Source: Acidobacteria bacterium RIFCSPHIGHO2_01_FULL_67_28 (GTDB lineage: Bacteria > Acidobacteriota > Terriglobia > Acidiferrales > 2-02-FULL-67-57). Taken from it: a DNA stretch of 10,684 bases. The translations under genes and the position numbers were made by a program. The notes beneath the pieces are model-generated. The model was not told the origin of the DNA. It searched no databases and saw only the letters and a list, made by a program, of their open reading frames with translations. The stretch is taken from the NCBI GenBank assembly GCA_001766965.1, contig MEKM01000028.1, forward strand, positions 1-10,684. Reading direction: 5' to 3'. Shown here in pieces: positions 1-6,414 of this stretch. The stretch's first letter is position 1. Every line of letters starts with the position of its first letter.

Positions 1-629
1 AAGTGCGCCTGGGCGAGGGCGGCGCGGCGATCGGGAAGGCCATACGCGCGGAGGAGCGCTGGCGGCAGCGGGTCGGGGAACGAAGCCGGCAGGCGCCCCA
101 GGGCCTCGAAGATCAGCCGGCGGAACATCCGCGAGGTCAGCGCCCCGGCGGCTTCGTAGATGGGGACAATGCGGCCCGACTCGGTCGAGTCAGCGGGCTC
201 GCGGCCGCCGGAAAGAATCTCGTGCTGCGGCTGGAGCATTTGCAGCTGCCCCGGCCGGTAGGGGTCTTCTTCCACCTTGCCGTAGATCACGACGCGCTGC
301 CCGGGACGAAAGAGGCGGACGAGATAGTCGCCGTAGAACCACTTGGCGTAGAGGATGCCGCTCTGGTCGCCCACGGCCGCGTGGAAGGCGCGGCGGCGGC
401 TGCGGCGGTAGCGGACCAGGCCGGCGGTCAGGACTTCGGCCTGGACGCAGGTAACAACCCCGGGCCGCAGCTCGCCGATGGGCGTGAAGCGGAGGCGGTT
501 CTCATAGCGGAAGGGCAGATAGTAGAGCAGGTCTTCGAGGGTCTCGATGCCTTTTTGTTTCAGGAGCGGGGCGCGGCGGGGGCCGATGCCGGCCAGGGCG
601 GTGACGGGAGCGTCGAGCGAAAGACTCAT
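1..629 (-). CDS. recG: ATP-dependent DNA helicase RecG, N-terminal part (cut by window edge)
   Basis: RecG remodels stalled replication forks and Holliday junctions as a cytoplasmic superfamily 2 DNA helicase. Only the first 209 codons lie here, and the frame is still open at the left edge. The translated part begins MSLSLDAPVTALAGIGPRRA, a helix-hairpin-helix-like 'GIGPRRA' opening. It continues with LEDLLYYLPFRYENR (about residues 34-48), the typical RecG signature before the wedge domain. An OB-fold wedge follows, with GILYAKWFYGDYL and GQRVVIYGKVEEDPYRPGQL, then GRIVPIYEAAGALTSRMFRR, which leads into the linker before the helicase core. The helicase motifs lie outside the window. ATG at 629 is chosen because the protein opens there as RecG usually does, although the frame stays open upstream. 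The gene starts 51 bp after the stop of the 468-residue gene on the same strand and may be co-transcribed with it or use its own extended -10 site. Identification is firm. Confidence 0.95.
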   Translation of the reverse strand, partial: MSLSLDAPVTALAGIGPRRAPLLKQKGIETLEDLLYYLPFRYENRLRFTPIGELRPGVVTCVQAEVLTAGLVRYRRSRRRAFHAAVGDQSGILYAKWFYGDYLVRLFRPGQRVVIYGKVEEDPYRPGQLQMLQPQHEILSGGREPADSTESGRIVPIYEAAGALTSRMFRRLIFEALGRLPASFPDPLPPALLRAYGLPDRRAALAQAH

Positions 630-639
630 GCGCAGGGCG

Positions 640-648
640 ACTATAACA
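640..648 (-). promoter_or_regulatory. Possible extended -10 promoter element for recG
   Basis: Read on the minus strand, the motif is TGTTATAGT, an extended -10 (TGn followed by TATAGT). No matching -35 is seen 16-18 bp further upstream. The hexamer ends 10 bases before the recG ATG, so a start site about 7 bases downstream would give an mRNA with only a few untranslated bases. There is no Shine-Dalgarno sequence before recG, which fits a leaderless transcript but does not prove one. Confidence 0.35.
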
Positions 649-680
649 CGGAGGAAATCCGCCGCCGCGACGCCCGGCGG

Positions 681-2087
681 CTAGGAGGCGGCGGGCTCGG
701 AGAAGACCGGGGCGACGTGGTTGAGAGTGGTGGCCAGCCGCAGGGCGGTTTGCAGCAGCGGCATGAACCAGGCGGCCTCCTCGCGGGGCGCGCCCTCGCG
801 GATGAGCCCGCGGATGCTCTTCAGCAGCTCCCCGGCGCGCACCACGGCGTAGCTCAAGAGGTCGAAGTGAGTCTTCCACAGGTAGCGGTCGCCGCGGGTT
901 TTCTGGTAGCGCACCAGCTCTTCTTCGATCCAGGCGATGACGCCCAGGGCGTACTGGATGGCGCGGACGCTCTCGGGCGCCGTGCCGGCGACGCTGGGCA
1001 CGAAGGCTTCCCGCTCCCAGGTGGCCAGGTCCAATTGGGCTTCGCGCAGGGGGAAAGCGACCCGCTCGGCCTTGCTCTGGTCGGGTGGCAGCTTTTCGAC
1101 GAAGCGGGCGAGCCGGGTGATGATGCCCCGCAGCTCGCTTTCTTTCTGCGGGTCTTCCCCGCGGCGCACCAGGCGGTCAATGGGAGGCCGTTCCTCCAGC
1201 GTCTCCAGGGGACGCCCGACGCGCGGCTCGGCCGCGGCTTCTTCCTCCTCGTTGTCGACCCCGGCACCGGCCCGCGCCCCGGCGGGCAGGGCGAGCTTCT
1301 CGCAGGCGGCCTCGATGGCGCGGGTCACCGTCCAGGCCTCTTCGATTTGCTGGCGGATGCCTTGGCGGACGTCAGTCAGCTGCTTGTGGAGCAGCTTCTC
1401 GAAGTGGCGGCGGAAGGCGAGGTTGAAGCGGATGATGGTGGGGAGCGCGTCGGGGTCGTAGAAGTCTTCGCCCAGATTGATCTTGAGCGCCCGCGCCCGC
1501 TCCACGATGCGGGCGTGCACCAGTTGGTCAAAGTCGGTGAAGTCCTGGATCCGGGCGACCAGGGATTGCAGCTCGTGCAGCATCGTCTCCGCCGCCGGCT
1601 GGAGCTCGCGGGGAGGCAGCTCGGCGAAAAACTCCGCCACCGCCGCGGGAATCTCTTGGAGCGGGGTAGCCGCGGTGGAGAAGTAGGCGCTCAACAGGTA
1701 GTCGAGTTTGTCGCGGTCGTTCTCGGCGTGCGGGTGCTTGCGGAGGAAGTAAAGAATCAGGGCCTGCTGCAACTCGCCGTTCAGCCGGTTCTTCTCCAAA
1801 TGGCTGCGGAGCAGGAAGGGGCTGATGCCCAGGTCGCCCACCGCCAGCCACTGCCGCACGGCGTGCAGGGCCTCCTCGGCTTTCTGCATCAGCTCCTGCG
1901 CGGTCTCCTGCTCGCCGTGTTTCAGCAAGTCCTTCGCCGAGCGCAGGAAATGGCGCACCTGCTCCAGGTTACCCGGCGGGGGCGAGGACTTCATCAGCTC
2001 GGCCAGGATGGCTTCGCCCAGGCGCGCCACCCGGTCGAGTTGCGCGACCTCTTCCTCCAAGCTGCGGATTCGCTCTTCCGATGACAC
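681..2087 (-). CDS. Uncharacterised 468-residue helical protein
   Basis: I do not recognise a family. The protein has no signal peptide or clear membrane segment, so it is probably cytoplasmic. It is almost entirely predicted-helical. Residues 1-20 and about 45-75 are charged heptad-like stretches suited to a coiled coil. A middle helical region contains DNRDKL-type and FRRHFEKLLHKQL-type segments. An acidic, alanine-rich low-complexity linker (DNEEEEAAAEP) lies near residues 275-290, and the C-terminal helical domain contains WKTHFDLLSYAVVRAGELL. The start is GTG at 2087, with GCAGG about 8 bases upstream and a good promoter further up. It lies directly upstream of recG on the same strand with a 51-bp gap, so the two probably form a transcription unit. 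No enzyme motif is visible. A structural or scaffolding role is possible but is only a guess. Confidence 0.85.
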   Translation of the reverse strand: MSSEERIRSLEEEVAQLDRVARLGEAILAELMKSSPPPGNLEQVRHFLRSAKDLLKHGEQETAQELMQKAEEALHAVRQWLAVGDLGISPFLLRSHLEKNRLNGELQQALILYFLRKHPHAENDRDKLDYLLSAYFSTAATPLQEIPAAVAEFFAELPPRELQPAAETMLHELQSLVARIQDFTDFDQLVHARIVERARALKINLGEDFYDPDALPTIIRFNLAFRRHFEKLLHKQLTDVRQGIRQQIEEAWTVTRAIEAACEKLALPAGARAGAGVDNEEEEAAAEPRVGRPLETLEERPPIDRLVRRGEDPQKESELRGIITRLARFVEKLPPDQSKAERVAFPLREAQLDLATWEREAFVPSVAGTAPESVRAIQYALGVIAWIEEELVRYQKTRGDRYLWKTHFDLLSYAVVRAGELLKSIRGLIREGAPREEAAWFMPLLQTALRLATTLNHVAPVFSEPAAS

Positions 2088-2140
2088 AGATGACCTGCAA
2101 CCTTCGCTAAAAAAACTTTCCCCCGGCGAGAAACGGAGCG

Positions 2141-2169
2141 ATTCTAGCCTTGCCGTCCGGGGTTGACAA
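2141..2169 (-). promoter_or_regulatory. Sigma-70-type promoter for the 468-residue gene and recG
   Basis: On the minus strand, TTGTCA (2169-2164) is followed after exactly 17 bases by TAGAAT (2146-2141). Each hexamer differs from the TTGACA/TATAAT consensus at one position. Transcription would start near 2134, giving a leader of about 47 bases before the GTG at 2087. The leader contains a run of seven Ts but no strong hairpin before it. The -35 overlaps a perfect plus-strand TTGACA (2163-2168), which has no good -10 at the right distance. Confidence 0.65.
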
Positions 2170-2197
2170 TGACTTTCGACGCGGAGAGCGGAGCGTC

Positions 2198-2401
2198 ATG
2201 AATCACCCGCGGCTCACGGTTCTGGCCGACGCCCTGGGCGCCATCCTGGCCGGGAACCTCCTTTACTTCCTTCTGCTCTCTCCCCGCCTGCCGGAGGTTT
2301 GGCGGCACCAGCCGTTTGCCTTCGACCCCGGGCTGGTCCTAGACTTCCTTCTTTGCCTGGGGCTCTTTGGCGCGGCGCGATGGCTGCGGGCGCGGGTTTG
2401 A
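2198..2401 (+). CDS. Small membrane protein, two predicted transmembrane segments
   Basis: This is a 67-residue protein of unknown function. Residues about 7-27 (LADALGAILAGNLLYFLLLS) and about 46-61 (LVLDFLLCLGLFGAARW) are hydrophobic enough to span the membrane. The short loop between them contains PRLPEVWRHQPFAFDPG, and the C-terminus is basic (RWLRARV). The ATG at 2198 is preferred over upstream in-frame starts because the hydrophobic segment begins soon after it and GGAG lies a few bases before it. The stop codon TGA (2399-2401) falls inside the -35 of the promoter for the next gene, so the two are adjacent but the lipoprotein gene can be transcribed alone. No paralogue is seen in the window. 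Confidence 0.65.
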   Translation: MNHPRLTVLADALGAILAGNLLYFLLLSPRLPEVWRHQPFAFDPGLVLDFLLCLGLFGAARWLRARV

Positions 2402-2426
2402 CCCGCCTGCGGGGCGAGGCTACTAT
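2398..2426 (+). promoter_or_regulatory. Sigma-70-type promoter giving a nearly leaderless lipoprotein mRNA
   Basis: TTGACC (2398-2403) and TACTAT (2421-2426) are separated by exactly 17 bases. The expected start point, about 2432-2434, is only two to four bases before the ATG at 2436. There is no Shine-Dalgarno sequence before that ATG, in agreement with leaderless translation. The -35 overlaps the stop codon of the small membrane protein gene. Confidence 0.6.
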
Positions 2427-2435
2427 TCTCGGATC

Positions 2436-3254
2436 ATGAGCCGACGAACACTCCTCGGTTGGAGCGCGGTGGCGGCGGCCGGCTGGCTGTTGGCCGCCTG
2501 CGGCGAGCCCATTGTCGCCCGCAGTCCCGAAGCCCTCTACGCCCTGGCGCAACAGCAGATCGCCAACGCCAGCTACTCTCCCGCCGCCGACACCTTGGCG
2601 CGCGTCGTGCTGGCCGGGCCCGAGAGCGCGCCGGCCCGGCGCGCCCGAGTGCTCCGCCTGGCCCTGCTCGGAGGGATGGCGCGCGGCTACCAGCAGGTGG
2701 GAGAAAGCTACCTGGCGGGGTCGAAGTCGGCCGGCGCCGCCGCCTATGCCTCCCAGATGCGCACGATAGCCCTCGACTATTTCGGCCGGGCGCGCGGCAG
2801 CTCTCTCGAGATGATGGACGCGCTCGACCGGATGCTGCGCGAGCCGGCCAGCCCTCTGTCGGGCGCGGACATCAGCCTGGCGGCGGCCGCTGCGGAGCGG
2901 GCGGTCCTGGCCCAGGTGCGCCAGGGGCAGTGGGTCGAAGACGCCATCCGGCTGCGCGCCGAGCGCGCCGAAGTCGGGGAGCAGGTTCGAGAGATGCTGG
3001 CGGGCTTTGCCGGGACTGGCGGGAAAGAGGTCGACCCGGCGGCGCTTTACCTGGCCGCGGCCCGCGAGCTCCTAACCTTGAGCGGGATCTTCGGCCCGGA
3101 GGGCCTGCGCGAGCCCCGCAGCCTCCGGCTCTATCACGAGCGCGCTCTCCAGCTGGCCGAGCGGGCCGGAGAGCTGGCCGCCGGCCGCCCGCCGCTCCTC
3201 GAAGAAAGCGCGCGGCTCCAGGCTCTTTGCCGGGACGCCTTGAAGAAGCAGTAA
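2436..3254 (+). CDS. Predicted lipoprotein with Tat-like signal, function unknown
   Basis: This 272-residue protein begins MSRRTLLGWSAVAAAGWLLAAC. It combines a twin-arginine-like SRRTLLG motif, a hydrophobic core and a lipobox (L19-A20-A21-C22). The mature protein would be lipidated on Cys22. Gly follows the cysteine rather than Asp, so by the usual rule it would be sorted to the outer membrane. The rest is alanine- and arginine-rich and almost wholly helical. Pairs of helices near the N-terminus (SPEALYALAQQQIANASYSPAADTLARVV) resemble TPR-type repeats, but I would not assign the family firmly. ATG 2436 is chosen because it gives the complete signal peptide; an upstream in-frame ATG at 2367 lies inside the preceding gene. 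It sits 82 bp before the ECF sigma gene, so a link to that regulon is possible but unproven. Confidence 0.8.
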   Translation: MSRRTLLGWSAVAAAGWLLAACGEPIVARSPEALYALAQQQIANASYSPAADTLARVVLAGPESAPARRARVLRLALLGGMARGYQQVGESYLAGSKSAGAAAYASQMRTIALDYFGRARGSSLEMMDALDRMLREPASPLSGADISLAAAAAERAVLAQVRQGQWVEDAIRLRAERAEVGEQVREMLAGFAGTGGKEVDPAALYLAAARELLTLSGIFGPEGLREPRSLRLYHERALQLAERAGELAAGRPPLLEESARLQALCRDALKKQ

Positions 3255-3336
3255 ACCCCGGGGAGACCCCAGGCCTTGCTTACCCTTTGCCGCGCGCCGC
3301 GTCTAACCGGTTGACGGGGAACAAACGACGCGCGCG

Positions 3337-3963
3337 ATGGAAGGCTGCTTGGAGCTGATCCACCGAGTGCCCGGAGCTACGCCGCAGCTCGACGCGCTGG
3401 AAGAACGGACCCTGATCCGCCAGGCGCAACGGGGCGATCGGGCCGCCTTCGAGCAGCTCGTGCGGCTGCACGAAGGGGGTGTGCTCCGGCTGGCCTTGCA
3501 GATGGTGCGCTCGGAAGAGGAAGCGAAAGACATTTACCAGGAGGCGTTCTTGAAGATTTACCGCTCGCTCGGCCGCTTCCGGTTCGAGTCGCGCTTTTCG
3601 ACCTGGATGTACCGCGTGGTGATGAACGTCTGCCTCGATCATCTGCGGCGCGCCGGCACCCGCCGCGAAGTGCAGGCGCCGGAAAGCGAGCCCGGCCAGG
3701 CCGAGTTCTTCCACACCCTGCCGGAAGAGCGCCCCGCGCTCAACCCCGAGCGCGCCCTCCAGGGCCGGGAGGTGCAGCGGCGCATCCAGGCCGCCCTCAC
3801 CCGCTTGAGCCCGCGCGAGCGCCTGGTCTTCGAGCTGAAGCACTACCAGGGGATGAAGCTGCGGGCCATCGGGGACTACTGCGGCACGAGCGAGCAGACG
3901 GCCAAGAACTGCCTGTTCCGCGCCACCCAGAAGCTGCGGCTGGAGCTGAAAGAGATCGCCTAA
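3337..3963 (+). CDS. ECF-type RNA polymerase sigma factor (RpoE-like)
   Basis: This sigma-70-family factor redirects RNA polymerase to a specific regulon and is usually held inactive by a membrane anti-sigma factor. The 208-residue length is normal for the ECF group. Region 2 spans about residues 38-107 and contains the conserved DIYQEAFLKIY (65-75) and FSTWMYRVVMNVCLDHLRR. Region 4 spans about 155-203, with LSPRERLVFELKHYQGMKLRAIGDYCGTS arranged as a helix-turn-helix that recognises the -35. Region 1.1 and region 3 are absent, as expected. The first in-frame ATG after a stop is at 3337, but it lacks a clear Shine-Dalgarno, so a slightly internal start (GTG 3367) cannot be excluded. The 82-bp upstream gap holds TTGACG and GGAAC words but no complete promoter that I can defend. 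The zinc-finger anti-sigma gene follows after 13 bp. Confidence 0.93.
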   Translation: MEGCLELIHRVPGATPQLDALEERTLIRQAQRGDRAAFEQLVRLHEGGVLRLALQMVRSEEEAKDIYQEAFLKIYRSLGRFRFESRFSTWMYRVVMNVCLDHLRRAGTRREVQAPESEPGQAEFFHTLPEERPALNPERALQGREVQRRIQAALTRLSPRERLVFELKHYQGMKLRAIGDYCGTSEQTAKNCLFRATQKLRLELKEIA

Positions 3964-3976
3964 TGAGGGAGTCGCC

Positions 3977-4912
3977 ATGAACTGCAAGACGGTCGAAGAC
4001 AAGCTGACTTTTTATCTCTACGACGAGCTCGAGGCCGGAGAGCGGGCGGCGGTCGCCGCCCACCTCGAAGCCTGCGCCGCCTGCGCCGCCGCCGCCCGCG
4101 AGCTCGAGCGGATGCGCGCCGTGCTCGACCAGCGCCCGCGCCGCGAGCCCTCGCCGGAGCTGCTTGTCCGCAGCCGCGAAGCGTTGGACGAGGCGCTCGA
4201 CCGCGAGGCAGAAAGCTGGCGCGCTCTGGTGCGGAGCTGGTTCATCGTGCCCCCGGGCGTCTCCGCCTTGCGGGCGACGGCGGCCCTGACCATCCTGGTG
4301 CTCGGCTTTTCCCTGGGCTGGACGCTCCGGACGCGCGTGCCCGCTGCCGCGACGGGCAACGGCTCCGGCCAGGCGCCCTGGGTGGGCTCCGACTTGAGCA
4401 ACCTGCGCATCAGCGGCGTCAGCCAGGTGGCCCCCGACCCGCAGACCCGCGCGGTGCGCATCACCCTGGACGCCCAGCGCCGCGTGGTCCTGGAAGGTTC
4501 CTTCGACGACCCGCGCATCCGCCAGGTGCTGCTCTACGCGATGAAGAACTACGACAACCCCGGCATCCGCCGCGACACCCTGGAAGTGCTGGGCCAGAGC
4601 GGGAACAATCCCACCGTCCGCGAAGCTTTGCTCTACGCCCTGCGCCGCGACCCGAACCCGGGCGTCCGCCTGGAAGCGGCGGAAGCCCTGCAGGCGCTCG
4701 ACTGGGGGCCGGACGTTCGCCAGGCCCTGCTCGACGTCCTGCGGGAAGACCAGAACGCAGGCGTGCGGGTGGCGGCGGTGAACGTTCTGGTGGAGCACGC
4801 TGACGAGAACGTGCTGCCGGTGCTGGAACAGATGGCTGCCGGCGACCCCGACACCTACGTGCGCCTGACGTGCGCCCGCGCCCTGCGCGAGCGCGCCCGC
4901 GAGGATTTCTAG
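3977..4912 (+). CDS. Membrane anti-sigma factor: zf-HC2 domain, one TM helix, C-terminal HEAT repeats
   Basis: This is the probable cognate inhibitor of the sigma factor encoded immediately upstream. The N-terminus carries Cys3 and H29-x3-C33-x2-C36, the zinc-binding anti-sigma pattern of the zf-HC2 family, which would face the cytoplasm and bind the sigma factor. One transmembrane helix lies at about residues 100-117 (TAALTILVLGFSLGWTL). The extracytoplasmic part ends in four HEAT-like units of about 33 residues (178-211, 212-244, 245-278, 279-311), each with a 'DPNPGVRLEAAEAL'-type second helix. The repeats would make a curved binding surface outside the membrane, plausibly the sensor. The ATG at 3977 follows GAGGGA at proper spacing. 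The stop TAG overlaps the AGGAGG of the next gene. Fusion of a zinc-finger anti-sigma domain to HEAT repeats is less usual than the common short forms; the domain reading is strong, the sensing role inferred. Confidence 0.88.
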   Translation: MNCKTVEDKLTFYLYDELEAGERAAVAAHLEACAACAAAARELERMRAVLDQRPRREPSPELLVRSREALDEALDREAESWRALVRSWFIVPPGVSALRATAALTILVLGFSLGWTLRTRVPAAATGNGSGQAPWVGSDLSNLRISGVSQVAPDPQTRAVRITLDAQRRVVLEGSFDDPRIRQVLLYAMKNYDNPGIRRDTLEVLGQSGNNPTVREALLYALRRDPNPGVRLEAAEALQALDWGPDVRQALLDVLREDQNAGVRVAAVNVLVEHADENVLPVLEQMAAGDPDTYVRLTCARALRERAREDF

Positions 4913-4916
4913 GAGG
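4911..4916 (+). promoter_or_regulatory. Ribosome binding site overlapping the upstream stop codon
   Basis: AGGAGG begins in the TAG stop (4910-4912) of the anti-sigma gene. Two in-frame ATGs follow at 4918 and 4921. Only the second has workable spacing (4 bases), so it decides the start of the long DUF4097 gene. The arrangement CTAGGAGG implies translational coupling and matches the junction at 6401-6408. Confidence 0.7.
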
Positions 4917-4920
4917 GATG

Positions 4921-6300
4921 ATGCGAGTTCGATTCGGTTGGCTGGTGGCGCTGGCGGCGGTGGCGAGCCTGCCGCTCGCCGCGCAGACCGACGCCTACGT
5001 CAAGCGCGGCAGCATCCAGCGCGAGGGGCGCGCCTGGGTGGAAGAAACCGTGTGCGGAGCGCCGGTGCAGGAAGGCGGGCGGCTGGTGCTGCGGACCCAT
5101 ATGGGCTCGGTGCGGGTCAAGCCCGGCCCGGCGGACCGCATGGAGTGCCAGGTGCGGGTGAGCGCGTTTGCCGGAAGCGAGCAGGAAGCCCGCGCTTGGT
5201 TGAGCCGTTTTGAGTTGACCGTGCGTCGCGTCACCGGCGGCAGCGTGTATCTGGGCGGAGAAGTAATGCCCGACTACCCCCGTCGGGTCGGGTGGAACGT
5301 CTCCTATGAAATTCAGGTGCCGCTGCGGTTCAACCTAGACATCGAGACGCGAGCCGGCGGCATCGAGGTCGAGAGATCAGAAGGCGAGCTCCGCGTGGTC
5401 ACCGCCGGCGGCGACATCCGCACCGGCGACGTCACCGGCCCCGTCCGCGCCGAAACTGCCGGCGGCAACATCGAGCTCGGCAGCATCGGCCAGCGCCTGG
5501 AGGCCCGCACCGCCGGCGGCTGCGTGACCGTGGGCGACGTCAAGGGCGACGCCGTGCTGGAGACGAGCGGCGGGCAGATCATCGCCGGACGCATCGAGGG
5601 CAGCGTGCGCGCCGAAACCGCCGGCGGCGACATCATCCTGCGCAGCGCCCGCACCGAAATCGTCGCCACCACCGCCGGCGGCCAGATTCGCATCGGCGAA
5701 GGCGGCGGCAGCGTGCGCGCGGAAACCTCCGGCGGCAGCATCCTGCTCTCGGCGGCCCGCGGGCCCATCCGCGTCGAGACCGCCGGCGGCAGCATCAACC
5801 TCTACCGCATCCAGGGCGCCATCCAGGCCACCACCGCCGCGGGCAAGATTTTCGCCCAGATTGCCGCCAAGCCGGAGACCTTTGCCGCCTCCGAGCTGGA
5901 GACGGCTTTCGGCGACATCGAGGTCTACCTGCCGCCCGACCTGGCGCTGACCATCGACGCCACCATCGAGATGGCCGCCGGGCACAAGATCCTCACCGAC
6001 TTTCCCCTGCAAATCGAGGACGGGGAGCCGCGCTACCAGCCGGCGGTGGTCCGCGGCCGCGGCCCCGTGAACGGCGGCGGCCAGATTCTCCGCATCCGCA
6101 CTGTGGGCGGCAACATCGAGATCCGCAAGCTCACCCCCGCCTTGCTCGAAAGCCTCCAGCAAAAACAGCAGTGGCTTTGGGAGCAGTGGCAGGAAAAGGA
6201 AAAGATGCGGCTCGAGAGGGAGCGGCTGCGCGAGCAGCAGCGTCAGAAGCGGCGCGAGAAGGAAGTCAAGCGGGAGCAGGAACCCCCATCCCCCTTCTAG
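4921..6300 (+). CDS. Secreted DUF4097 protein with 18-residue beta-solenoid repeats
   Basis: This is a 459-residue exported protein. Residues 1-22 (MRVRFGWLVALAAVASLPLAAQ) form a signal peptide with a probable cleavage near LAA|QT. Residues about 140-330 are a run of short beta-strand repeats of the form T-[AS]-GG-x-I, the DUF4097 (LiaG-like) fold, expected to form a right-handed solenoid. Eight units between residues 161 and 304 are exactly 18 residues long. A later 'GGGQILRIRTVGGNIEIRKL' (about 380-400) closes the beta domain. The last ~45 residues are highly charged and Gln/Glu/Arg-rich, probably a long helix or coiled coil, and are unusual for the family. The gene is third in the sigma/anti-sigma operon and is likely co-expressed with it. 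Its TAG stop is the left CTAG of an inserted inverted-repeat element. The biochemical function of DUF4097 proteins is not established. Confidence 0.88.
   Translation: MRVRFGWLVALAAVASLPLAAQTDAYVKRGSIQREGRAWVEETVCGAPVQEGGRLVLRTHMGSVRVKPGPADRMECQVRVSAFAGSEQEARAWLSRFELTVRRVTGGSVYLGGEVMPDYPRRVGWNVSYEIQVPLRFNLDIETRAGGIEVERSEGELRVVTAGGDIRTGDVTGPVRAETAGGNIELGSIGQRLEARTAGGCVTVGDVKGDAVLETSGGQIIAGRIEGSVRAETAGGDIILRSARTEIVATTAGGQIRIGEGGGSVRAETSGGSILLSAARGPIRVETAGGSINLYRIQGAIQATTAAGKIFAQIAAKPETFAASELETAFGDIEVYLPPDLALTIDATIEMAAGHKILTDFPLQIEDGEPRYQPAVVRGRGPVNGGGQILRIRTVGGNIEIRKLTPALLESLQQKQQWLWEQWQEKEKMRLERERLREQQRQKRREKEVKREQEPPSPF
5401..5832 (+). repeat. Eight in-phase 54-bp coding repeats (18-residue units)
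   Basis: The unit start codons fall at residues 161, 179, 197, 215, 233, 251, 269 and 287, with no insertion or deletion. Each unit opens T-[AS]-GG and has a second, weaker Gly or Arg position near the middle. The unit before (144-160) is one residue shorter, and the one after (305 on, TAAGKIFA) breaks the length. DNA identity between units is only moderate (recurring gccggcggc and gccgaaacc words), so these are old duplications kept by protein structure, not recent satellite expansion. Confidence 0.9.
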
Positions 6301-6404
6301 TGCCGTTCCAACTTGTTCCGCCAACGAGCGCGACCAGAGTTGCGGGGGACGGCGGCAGTTCCTTGTGGAGGATAGTTAGGGTCAAATAGTTGGAACGGCA
6401 CTAG
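6297..6404 (+). mobile_element. MITE-like inverted-repeat element, copy 1
   Basis: A 100-bp body (6301-6400) has perfect 13-bp inverted ends, TGCCGTTCCAACT and AGTTGGAACGGCA, flanked on both sides by CTAG (6297-6300 and 6401-6404). Counting the flank, the perfect inverted repeat is 17 bp. The 74-base interior has no open reading frame of note. It matches the reverse complement of the element at 8285-8393 at about 70% by eye, so the two are related copies in opposite orientation. CTAG duplication is compatible with an IS5-type transposase (YTAR target); a TA duplication of a Tc1/IS630 type fits equally well. The left CTAG contains the stop codon of the long DUF4097 gene, and the right CTAG supplies the first bases of the next ribosome binding site. 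No transposase is present in the window. Confidence 0.75.
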
Positions 6405-6408
6405 GAGG
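6403..6408 (+). promoter_or_regulatory. Ribosome binding site rebuilt at the element boundary
   Basis: AGGAGG lies 6 bases before the ATG at 6415. Its first two bases belong to the right-hand CTAG of the inverted-repeat element, and the other four are flanking DNA. Confidence 0.75.
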
Positions 6409-6414
6409 CGCTCG

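Noticed and set aside
3..2084. A 693-codon open frame on the plus strand opposite recG and the 468-residue gene
   Set aside because: It runs across two genes and their gap on the other strand. Its translation is Gly/Gln/Val/Ala-rich with no domain, while the minus strand gives clear RecG sequence. It is a GC-codon shadow.
2107..2134. Run of seven Ts on the minus strand as a rho-independent terminator
   Set aside because: It lies in the leader of the 468-residue gene and has only a weak 4-bp stem before it, so it is not a credible terminator.
3255..3336. ECF-type autoregulatory promoter (GGAAC at 3318, TTGACG at 3311) before the sigma gene
   Set aside because: No CGTC-like or TATAAT-like -10 occurs at the correct spacing before the ATG, so no complete promoter could be defended.
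3797..4798. Long minus-strand frame opposite the sigma/anti-sigma genes
   Set aside because: It lies opposite strong domain matches (ECF region 4, zf-HC2, HEAT); its composition is low-complexity and it has no ribosome site.
5401..5832. 54-bp tandem periodicity considered as a CRISPR array or satellite
   Set aside because: The repeats stay in frame, diverge at silent and non-silent sites, have no unique spacers and encode a regular protein repeat.
5377..6324. Minus-strand frame of 315 codons opposite the DUF4097 solenoid
   Set aside because: Its repeats (AAGG-type) are the complement of the real 54-bp coding repeats, so they carry no independent signal.
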